64,000 bases of DNA, from contig NC_068365.1 of assembly GCF_020536995.1 (NCBI RefSeq), positions 32,403,148-32,467,147 of the forward strand, written 5' to 3'. A program made the position numbers and the translations under genes. How positions within the stretch are numbered: the stretch's first letter is position 1; each line of letters starts with the position of its first letter. Shown here piece after piece: positions 23,087 through 35,000 of this stretch. Below the pieces are notes generated by a model. The model was given only the letters and a program-made list of their open reading frames with translations. It did not search any database and was not told where the DNA came from. Origin of the DNA: Dreissena polymorpha (taxonomy: Eukaryota; Mollusca; Bivalvia; Myida; Dreissenidae).

Positions 23087-26000
23087 ATGCGAGGCCGAGG
23101 AAGAGGACGTGGTCGTGGTGGAAGAGGTAAGTTCAACACTGATTTAATGCTACTCTGGGGCGACTTTTCTCTCTCATGCATTTGGCTTCAGTATTGCAGA
23201 TCAAATCTCAAGTATTTAGAATTACCGTAGGGACCCATACAAATGTACAGGTCCCCTCTTACTTGTACAAACTACAATGTTACATATACTTAAAATAATC
23301 TTAAATTATTAAGAAAGAGGTAAACATATGGAGTTATGGTCGTTTCGTGCCACTACCAGTTCGTGCCACTACCAGTTCGTGCCACTGATATTTCTGTTGA
23401 AAAGGGGTAGCGTTTCGTCCCACTGATAATATATAGCCGGGTAGGTGTGAATAATACCGTGTAGGTGTTAATCAAAATGGGAAATATTCGCACCTGTGAT
23501 GGTCACCTATGCCATGTAAAAACAACCTATTTTTAATTTCAAGATTATTTATTCACCGAACTGCTTAACGTTCGCTTAACATTTCGTGGCTTTGTTTCTG
23601 ACACTGCACGTCCAGTATGTGCGACCACCATCACTGCACTAGAAAAAATAAGACAATAAGTATTAACATTATTTATATTACAAGTAATAATTTATAATAA
23701 TTGATATTGATACTAGTATTCTCATTTACAATGGTATTCTCATGTAAAATGGTATTCTCATTTATAATGGTATTCTCATTAATACTGAGATTTTTAAAAG
23801 CAAAAGTGAACATTTAATTAGTATGATTGCTTATAATGAACATACCTTTCTTAGTTAATAATTAACTAATTGACCATAAAAGGCCTGGCTCGCTAATTAA
23901 TTGTTTGCTTGTCGCTACTATAACATTTGAATGCCTTTAGCGGCACTGATGATGCCAATAATTAATAGTTTGCGAGTTGCTAGTAAAACATAAGCTTTTC
24001 TAAAAGCAAATGACCAACATTTTATTAATTATTTTTTGAAAATAAACTGTATTATTGTTCATTCATGCTTTCTTATTATTGTTAAATGTTATACACTTCA
24101 TGTTTTATATTTATTGGACATAATGCACATGGTGCCTAAAAAAAAATAACAGCACGTTATGTTTTATATTTATTGAAATTGAACACAATGCACTCTGCGA
24201 ACATAATATAATGATCGCAAAATTAAAATAACAGCACTTTATGTTTTAAACTTATTGAACATACATGTAATGCACATGGTGCATAAAATAAAAACGACAG
24301 CACTTTGTGTTATAAATTTATTTAATACAATGCACTATGCAAACATTTTATCATAATAATAATCGCATAATCGGCAAAACATGCTTTTGGCAAAATAAAT
24401 AATATCATAAATACATATACACAGTGAGATGAATAATAATATGGTAACTGAAACACAAAAACAGTAAAATAAACAAGAAAATATAATTATAATTGTTAAC
24501 ACTGTTGTAATTTGCTACATCAATATACACCCCATTATGATTCACACCTATACAGTATTATTCACACCATTCTGGCTATATATTATCAGTGGGACGAAAC
24601 AACCAATCCCTCTCAGCCCCTTCCTACACAAATATCAGTGGCACGAACTGGTAGTGGCACGAAACGACCATCACCCAACATATGATACCCTTTGATTTGT
24701 TCTTCTTGAATGCTCTTAGCTTTTATGACAAGTAGCCTTTTGAGTTTTGGTAAATTGACAAAATAAAAAAAAATGTTTCAGATTTGTAAATTTTCGTTGT
24801 TTATAGTTATGATATTTGTGAGGAAACAGTAATACTGAACTTTCACCATGCTATAAAATATCCATTATATGCCTCTTTTGACGATTTAAAAACCAGAAAA
24901 ATATTAAGTGTTGCAACTCGAAATGATTGAATAATTAGGAGAGTTCTGTTGTTTTTGTTATATTTTGTCATTCTACGAGGATTGTTTATAAAAAGTATAA
25001 AATTCATTACTCATTGCATGAGCACAGATGGCTGAGTGGTCTAAGTGATAGACTTTTACTCCAGAGGTCAGTGGTTCGAGCCCAGTTGAGGGTTTACTTT
25101 TTTAATTTCTTTAATTTTATTCTTGTTTTTGTACTGGAGCTTTTTAGATGCAATGTTTACAATTATCCCTATAAAGCTTTTAATGACAAACTTCAATACA
25201 TGCCAAAATCTGTGAAAAGGCCCGTTTAATAGCTGGTAGTGAGAAAACAAATCTAATGTGATAACATACACTGGCTACATTCTAATTATTGAGACCTTTG
25301 TTGAGAATTTAGTTAATGTTTAAATGAGTCTAAAAATTTGCTGGAGTGAAATTTGCAAAATATAAAAAGTAATTCAGTATTCAACATATTTCCTTAATTG
25401 CTTTGTAAGAAAGTAGTAACCTTGCCTGACTCCCTTGACACATTTGGTTGTGTTCTGCTAAAATTCAATTCTTTATATTATGTAGCACAGAACTATGATA
25501 CAAATATTTACCAAAATACTGACCAACACTTAACAATTCAATCCATTTAAATTTCTGTTTTGAATGTTTGAACAGTTTTTTTTTAATTATATACTGTTCC
25601 TTAGTAATAACTAGCAGCCTAGAAGGCTCATTGTTACAACACCTTGCTAGTATTCTAGTGGTCTTGGATTCGAACCCCAACTAGGCACACTTCTATGATT
25701 GGCTTCACCTATGATTCAGTGATTCTAATTGAATTTGAAAACCAGAAGTAAAATGACCCCATGCTTGAACTCTTCTGGAGTTATTTTGTTTCTGCGTATT
25801 TATTTAAAAGTCTTCACATCTTTTAAATAAACTTGAGTAAAATACAACTAAAAAAAAGAAATTGGTTGTCATATGATATCGTATATTTTGGAGTAAACTT
25901 CTTGGTCAAATTAGTGCAATGCAGATTATTTGCAGGGGTCAACAGTGAGAAAGTTTCAAAATGTTTGCATCTAAAGCAGGATTCTGCTTAAATTGAAATA

Positions 26001-29000
26001 CCTGTTATTGTGATATATTATCATTTCTAGGTCGTGGTGGAAGGGGTCGTGGTTCAAGCCGGGGAAGAGGAGGTCGCAATACACGATCCCAGTCAAAGCC
26101 CAGGGAAGAGACAACGACAACTCCCAAGGAGTTGAATATCGAGACTGACGTTACCTCATATTTTGTGGGCAACGTCTCTGCAGACCAGCATTACGAGGGG
26201 CAGCAGCAGAACCGTGACAGATATGCAGCCGCTATGGCTGTCCTGCAGAATAATGGCGTAGATATAGTGCAGAGTATGTATGATTGAGTAGACATAGCGC
26301 AGAGTACGTATGATTGAGTAGACATAGTGCAGAGTATGTATGATTGAGTAGACATAGTGCAGAGTATGTATGATTGAGTAGACATAGCGCAGAGTACGTA
26401 TGATTGAGTAGACATAGTGCAGAGTATGTATGATTGAGTAGACACAGTGCAGAGTATATATGATTGAGTAGACATAGTGCAGAGTACGTATGATTGAGTA
26501 GACATAGCACAGAGTACGTATGATTGAGTAAACATAGTGCAGAGTATGTATGATTGAGTACACATAGTGCAGAGTATGTATGATTGAGTACACAATGTGC
26601 AGAGTATGTATGATTGAGTAGCATAGTGCAGAGTATGTATGATTGAGTAGACATAGTGCAGAATACGTATGATGGTGTAGACATAGTGCAGAGTACGTAT
26701 GATTGAGTAGACATAGTGCAGAGTATGTATGATTGAGTAGACATAGCACAGAGTAGGAATGATTGAGTAGACATAGTGCAGAGTACTTATGATTGAGTAC
26801 ACATAGCGCAGTGTACCTATGATTGAGTAGACACAGTGCAGAGTACGTATGATGGAGTAGACATAGCACAGAGAACGTATGATTGAGTAGACATAGCGCA
26901 GAGTATGTATGATTGAGTAGACATAGCGCAGAGTACGTATGATTGAGTACACATAGCGCAGAGTACATATGACTGAGTAGACATAGCTCAGAGTACATAT
27001 GATTGAGTAGACATCGTGCAGAGTACGTATGATGGAGTAGACATAGCACAGAGTACGTATGATTGAGTAGACATAGCGCAGAGTATGTATGATTGAGTAG
27101 ACATAGCGCAGAGTACGTATGATTGAGTACACATAGCGCAGAGTACATATGACTGAGTAGACATAGCTCAGAGTACATATGATTGAGTAGACATTGTGCA
27201 GAGTATGTATGATTGAGTAGACACAGTGCAGAGTACGTATGATGGAGTAGACATAGTGCAGAATACGTATGATGGAGTAGACATAGCACAGAGTATGTAT
27301 GATTGAGTAGACATAGCGCAGAGTACATATGATTGAGTAGACATTGTGCAGAGTATGCATGATTGAGTAGACACAGTGCAGAGTGCGTATGATGGAGTAG
27401 ACATAGTGCAGAATACGTATGATGGAGTAGACATAGCACAGAGTACGTATGATTTAGTAGACATAGCGCAGGGTAGGTATGATTAAGTACACATAGCGCA
27501 GAGTAAGTATGATTGAGTACACATAGCGCAGAGTACGTATTATTGAGTACACATAGCACAGAGTAGGTATGATTGAGTACACATAGTGCAGAGTACGTAT
27601 GATTGATACAGTGATACTAGGCATAGACATAGGGCAGAGTACATATGATTGAGTAGACATAGCACAGAGTACGTATGATTGAGTACACATAGCGCAGAGT
27701 ACGTATGATTGATACAGTGATACTAGGCATAGACACAGGGCAGAGTACGTATGATTGAGTAGACATAGCACAGAGTACGTATGATTGCATAGACATAGGG
27801 CAGATCACGTATGATTGAGTAGACACAGGGCAGAGTATGTATGTATGTGCAAACAGCATAAAATCATAACAGCCTGTGAGTAACTCTCAGTCTGTTGAGG
27901 TTTTATGCTGTTTGCTGCTCATTAGTATTTAAGGGTTAGAAATAAAGCCTTTAAAACTTTAATCTAGTAAAAAGGTCTTAAATTTAATTTAACTTTCTAA
28001 GGGACTACAAAAGCGTAAAAATACGTATCTAAGTGATAAAGGGTTAACTTAAATTTCAATTTTATCTGCAAATTTCAGATGCTAGAATCAGAGCCCTCGC
28101 AGCCGCCTGGGCGAGACATGACTATGAGTTGGCAAACGCTTTTCTCCAGAACAAAGACAACTTTGGGCTGCTTGAAGTTCTCAAAGCTGTGACTTTGCTG
28201 GACTCTGGGCGCCAAATTCGTGTCCTTGAAAAGAAGATGAAACGTTTACAGACATCTGCCGGCAAAGTGAAACCCACAACAATTGGCAAACTGAAGTCGG
28301 ACATCGACAACTTGAACAAGCATAAACCGTTGGTAAGTTGAAATAATTGTAGAGTATTACATGCCTTACTCTGTGAAAACTAAGTCTGATAGCTGATGGG
28401 TACACATTAGCAAACGTTTTTAAAAAAATGTTCATTCGGCTACTTGTTTTCAATAAAGCAACAATAAATATCCAAATGAGAATGATTCAGACTTAACTGT
28501 GGCTGACAATGACACTTTTGGTGCCCACACCTCATGCCCCTAGTCGACCTAGTGATTTCTATAGCGCCAGTTCCCAGTCGATTTGACTTGATTAAATTAG
28601 CCTACCAGTGCCAAGGCTGGCTAGTTAAAAATGTACTTATTTTATTGAATGCGTATTTTGAGGTTTTAAAAATGATTTCCAGGGTTAAACTATGCATAAA
28701 GTAGGGATGAAACTCTGTGATCTTCCTATCTTTATGGGTCCAACAGATCAACTACATGGAAACATCACTGAAATCTTTTGTTGTTGTTTTTCAATCAACA
28801 TAATTTACTTGCAGCATGGCACAGCCAGTGGAGCCATCTGTAAACATGTTCGAAGTTGGGTAAAGCATTTCACGAAAGATGAACTGGAGTTCTACGCTTT
28901 ACATTTTCCCAAGGATCCCTGGACGAAGTTGGCCGACATTTGTCATTTTCATCCTAAACAGGTAACAATTTAATTAATACTGTATTTTTTTCTTGAATGC

Positions 29001-32000
29001 ATAAGAAAAAAATGTAGTTTAAAGCTTTTTTTTCTAAATTGCCACAAAATCCTTGGGCCTATAGAAACACCATCAAATCCGTTCCAAAGTAAAAGCAGTA
29101 CTTGCTGTTGTTAGAAAAGATCTTAAGACACTTCCTTAATTGGGATTGAACCCGAAACTCCCTGTTTGATAGGCATATACCATATCCTGTAAACTAACAG
29201 TGACCTGAAGAGAAGTTGAGTCTTCCCTGGGTACGTATTATGGTTACTGGTGGCAAACATACACAAAATCCATTACAGCAATGTGACCTTAAGATGAAAT
29301 CTAGCCTGAATAGGGCAATAAGGCTCCTGGAAAGGGTAACAAACCCAAGACATTTCATTTTCAATGAGAAATCTACACCAATATTGAGACCAGCAAATGA
29401 GACTTGTTGGTCTGTTTGATATACAAAATTAATGGTCTTTAGATAACATCAAAAGCTATTTTTTTATAAAGGCAGTCATGAGTTGTCTTCCAAAAATAAT
29501 CAACACTTTCTTTAAAGTGGGTTTGAAATCATTGATTTTTGTGGAAGCGAATAAACGTTAGACCTCCCAGATGCAGAATAATCACCGTCTCAATTTACCA
29601 TTGTTAGCCCAGATTTAATTTAGCTGCGTTCTGGGAAACTGGGCTCAAAGCATGTGCTTAAAGTGTCATCCCAGATTAGCCTGTGTAGTCCAAGAAGAGG
29701 AGACTTACTGCCTTCACTGGATTTTCACTAAGAGACTTCCTTTTTAAAAAAATCTATAAAAGTCAAAAGTGTCGTCTGCACAGGTAAATCTGGAATGACA
29801 TCTTACGCACATGCAATTAAACTTTCACAGAACGGGGCTCGTTGACACATTGGGACGTTACTTTACGAACATGCATTACTCTCTGTTTTCATAGAACCCG
29901 GCTCAATTTTTTTTATAGGATATGCCCTACTTTGACTGGTTACTTCAAGTCTTTGCAGGATTTCCCCTCCCTGGACTGGTTCCTCCAACTTTCAGGATTT
30001 CCTCGCCCTGGACTGGTTTCTCCAACTTTTCAGGATTTCCATTCCCTTGACTGGTTCCGCAAACTTTTCAGGACTTCCTGTCCCTTGACTGGTTTCTCAC
30101 ACTTTTCCAGGATTTCCCCTCCCTTGACTGGTTCCTCCAACTTTCAAGATTTCACTTCCTTTGACTGGTTTCTCCAACTTTTTTAGGATTTTCCCGCCCT
30201 AGATTGGTTCCTGGAATACTGCTATGGTGGTCCCGCCCCAGAGGGGTCTATGGTTCAGCGGTGTTGCAATGTTACTGCCGAGAATGTGAATAGCTTGATA
30301 CAGGAGTTCCCCATCCCATACACTCATGTGAAGTTACACTTGACTGCTCTCACGAACGAATCGAAGGCACGGATAGCTTCATACGAGAAGAAATTGGATA
30401 CAGTGATTTGGTAAGGGCTTGCATCAGGCTTACTGAAGACCAAAATCACAGATCTGGGTCCATATTTACCTAACCATTGTAAGACTTAAGAATAATAAGT
30501 CTTTTACTCAAAAAAATACCTCAGAGTTTGCGTATCAACAGGCTAAATAATGGTGTTGATATCATTATCATATTGTTCTAAACAATAAGAATAATTATAT
30601 AATTATAGCTGTTAACCCTTTTAGCGCGGGAACCGAATTTTAAAGGCCTTTGCAAACAGTTTGGATCCTGATCAGACGCCACAAAACGTGGCGTCTGATC
30701 AGGATCCAAACTGTTTGCTATTCTGATAGTGGTTTTTGTAAAAAAAGTGAAGAAAATGATGATTTGAGAAATTCAGCAGACACCAATTTAGCAGACGACA
30801 AATATCCCAGCATGCAAAGGGTAAACTGTCATGCTAGACTTTACTTTCATTTTGTTTTAGTGCATCACAGTTTTAGGAATATTCTTAAACCCATTTATGC
30901 CTAGTGGACTCTCCCATCCTTCTAAATTGGATCAATTTATTTCCAAAATTAGGGATTTCTAGTATATTTATTTCTATATTTAGAATATTTCCTACAGAAA
31001 TTCCTTTAAGCAAACAGTGCAGACCCATGCATCATGCCGCGTCTCATCTGGTCTATGCTGTTTGCCAAGGCCTTTTTTCTAGACGCTAGGAATAAATGGG
31101 TTAATGTCAGACTTTCGTTAAAACAGTGGTTGGTGTATATACTGGCCCTGGAGCCTGTAGAAGTAATAATACCAATTTCTGTGCACAAACCTAATTGATT
31201 AGTTGATTTCTGTAATTCTATTATTTTATGATTCCCTGCAAAGATGGCAGCATTCGTCAGCTTCAATGTCCATCTTGTGGTCTCATCTTCTATCCATCTG
31301 TGCAAAAAATTCTGTCTAAGGCATAACTTTGTTTTATATTTTATATGGGTTGAAAAAAATCAGGCACACATGTCAAGCATCATAAGACAATTTGTAATCT
31401 GTACTACTCATGTCCCTAACTCAAAGGTCAAGGTAACAATTAGAGGTCAATGTCAAGGTAACACTTAGAGGTCAACATCAATGTAACACTTAGAGGTCAA
31501 CATCAAGGTAACAATAAGAGGTCAACATAAAGGTAACAATTTAAGGTGAGCAACAAGGTAACAATTAGAGGTCAACATCAAGACAACAATTAGAGGTCAA
31601 CAACAAAGTAACCATTAGAGGTCAGCATCAATGTAGCAATTAGGGGTCAACATCAAGGATGCATTTAGAGGTCAATATCAAGGTCACAATTAGAGGTCAA
31701 CATCAAGGTTACAATAAGAGGTCAGCATCAAGGTAACAATAAGAGGTCAACATCAAGGTAACAATTAGAGGTCAACATAAAGGTAACAATTAGAGGGGGT
31801 CAACATCAAGGTAACAATTAGTGGTCAACATCAAGGTAACAATTAGAGGTCAACATCAAGGTCACAATTAGAGATCAACGTTTTTAGATAAATGTTGAAT
31901 GGGGGGGGGGCATCCATGCCCTATGTACACATGCCTTGCCTTTTTGATTCTTTGCACGTTCTTTAATATATCGGAGAATATTGATGATATTGTTTATTTG

Positions 32001-35000
32001 TTGTGAGCAAAAGATATACATGTATTGATTAATTCCCTAAGAAAGGACCAGAAGCCATACAATTGCATGAGAATAGCTATTTGACCAAAAAAATAATTTC
32101 TGTATTATTTTCTATGCAAAATAAATTGTTTTACTGTTGTATGTTTATTCTATAAGATCTATGACATAATGGTTGAATACGTGTGATTATTTGATAAGGC
32201 AATCTTGGATGACAAATTAAAAAGTCAAGATACAAGGATTTCAAATAACACATTAGGGCTCCAGTGGCCCAAAATTTTCTTTTGACAGATTTATGGTTAA
32301 CACATAAATTCTTCACATTTTATCTGCTTTACTGGGTTTTATGAAAAAAATGTAGCCAGATGAAAATTTCGGAAGCCGTATTCACTAATTGGAACAATTT
32401 GAAAGTTCCCTATTTTATGTAAATTTTGGGGTGTTTTTTGTTACAGGGAATTATCTGAAAAAATAAGTGGGTACATGTTAATCAGTTTAAAAAAAACCAT
32501 CTGCTGTTTGTTAGGTGGTACGACGAACTGAAGTGCACTGAAGTGGACGAGGTTATAACAAGACGTGTCCAGGCAGGGGAAGAGATTACTCTGCCTAATG
32601 GCAAGCTTCTGGAACGTCTTCTGGCGATCAAGATGTATCGAGAGGGTCTGCAGCAAAACAGCTACGGTTACGGTGAAAATGGGAAGGAGAGAAAGCCAGA
32701 CGAGACCAAGGCGCCATTTTTCAAGGAGTTGTTGCCCTTGGGACAGAAAAAGATGGACGCAATTAGGTCAGCATTATTGTTTTGTGTTTGTCTCTTACTG
32801 ATGTCGAAAAAGTTGTGTCATGCTATTTTGCCAAATTGTGAAGAATTGTTTTCTTAATTGGAGATTTTCACACAGATTGATATGCTTTGATGAATTCCAA
32901 GCAGTTGTGTACACACTTTCCAAGAAATATGCAAACCTAAGTGCAGTTTGCCTGTTGTATTTGCTAATTTGTTGTTTTTGCTAATATTAGAAAATTTTAA
33001 TTACCTCTTGTTATGATTCTTTAACTCACTTGAATGGGCATTGGTTTAGAATAGGTTTTTATCCCACAAAGAAATTCAAAATTCAATTGGACAAAAAGAA
33101 GCAGGCCATGGCTGTTATTAGTGGCTCTAAACCCTTTACCACTTAGATTTGTATTTTGACGCCTTTGTAGTCCCTTAGATTGTTGTATTTAATTGAAGAC
33201 CTTTCTTACTAGATTCAAGTTTTAAAGGCTTTATTTTCAACCCTTAAATACCGATGAGCAGCAAACAGCATAAAACCTGAACAGACTGCAAGTTACTTGC
33301 TGGCTGTTCTGGTTTTATGCTGTTTGCACATAGCAATTTTCACTTTGCATCTGAGTGGGAAAGGGTAATATGTCATGTCTATTTACGGTATCTTTTATTT
33401 AGCCTCTCTCTGGAGTCCCCAATAGTTGTGATAGGGGACGCGTCTGGCTCGATGCAAGTGGCGATAAGAACAAGTTCCATCATCGCAGGCCTGTTGACAG
33501 CAATATGTCAGGCTCAACTCGTGTTCTTCAACACTGAAAATATCGTCCCTCCATATGTACCTAAGAACATTGAAGAGGTAATCACAAATCGACGATCTGG
33601 GCCAGTATTCAGAAAGCTTCTTTGGGAAGTCTTTACTTAAGATGCAGTTTAAGACTGATTTCATATCAAATATTCAGAATGTCAATGTCAAATCCATTGG
33701 TCAACGCTCACAGGATGATAAAATAAGAACCATGTTTATGTCCCCCACCATTATAGTGAGGGACATATTGTTTTTGCCCTGTCTGTTGGTCTGTCTGTTG
33801 GTTTGCGCCAACGTTAACATTTTGCAATAACTTTTGCTATATTGAATATAGCAACTTCATATTTGGCATGCATGTGTATCTCATGGAGCTGCACATTTTG
33901 AGTGGTAAAAGGTCATGGTCATCCTTCAAGGTCAAAGGTCAAAAAAACTAAATCAAAGTGGCGCAGAAGGGGACATAGTGTTTCTGACAACACATTTCTT
34001 GTTAGCATTTTTTTTCATTTAAATTTTAACAAGACCTGAAACACTCAATAGTCATACTCACTTTCTACAAAATTGTGCAAAGTTTAGGAGTATTCCCCTC
34101 AAGAACTTTGTGTATTTGGGCTCAGTGGCTCATACTTAAGTCACAAATAGTTTACTCAAGACTTTAATCAAGGTGATGTAACATTCTTCACATAACACTC
34201 TTTATTAAATGTTTGTGTTTAACTTGCAATGTGGTGTTTCATCAACTATATGCAATATCACATAAGTATAAACATAAAATACATTATAGGTTTTTTACAC
34301 AACTTAAAACAGTGATATACCAATTATTTACGTGTGATATTTTCCTATAAACCACTAGAAAGCATACAATACCATTAGTCTAATTTTTATTTTTATTTTC
34401 ACATTATTTGTGCAAAATAAAAAATTTGCTCAAAGATTTTTAAATTGCACCATCAATATTAGAAATAATATGTAAATATATGAGAATCACTCTGGAAAAA
34501 TGACCCTATATGCATGTACGTAACTATCATCCAATATTAGCCTGTACAGTCTATTCAGTAACAACAATTTCAACATTAATGAAGTTTTTTTGTTTAAATG
34601 AAGTTTCTTCTAAACATAAAATCCATTCTAGGCGGAAAGTGATGTCCTTGATAAGCCCGTGAAGACTGCACAGGCTAATCATAGACGACAACACGTACAA
34701 GCATTAAGTCCCGTTTCTGAGAGCATAGGTTGTATTATTCAACATATTGGTGTTAAAATTAAAAAATATTTTAGCAAATTTTGTGTTAAGCCACATTTTC
34801 CCAGAGCAACGCTCAATCATACTTTTTATGCTCCCCCAAATTTTGTTGGGGGAAAGCATACAGTCGCCGCTTCGTCTGTCCGTACAAGTGTCTGTCCTTG
34901 AACAATTTTCGTCCGGGCTATTTCTCAGCAACAAATGACCGGAATTCAATGGAACTTTATGGGAAGCTTCACTACCAAGAGAAGATGTGCATATTATCAG

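Noticed and set aside
25013-25085. A genuine tRNA-Leu/Ser gene
   Set aside because: The A and B boxes are present, but the unit sits inside a dispersed MITE with a second copy at 14.7 kb. I could not fold a clean acceptor stem.
26156-27559. 467-codon antisense open frame (Leu/Tyr/His/Ser/Cys-rich)
   Set aside because: It is a translation of the 30-bp minisatellite. Because 30 is divisible by 3, any stop-free unit stays open across the array.
29842-30186. A 114-codon forward frame with repeated DWF peptides as a longer exon 5
   Set aside because: It shifts frame between units and ends in TAG directly before the real exon 5. It is the acceptor minisatellite read through.
31415-31880. CRISPR-like spacing of repeats
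   Set aside because: The 25-bp units abut with no spacers, and this is a eukaryotic intron. It is a minisatellite.
31420-31880. A third splice-junction array
   Set aside because: Checked for embedded donors or acceptors matching exon borders. None was found, and the array lies well inside intron 5.
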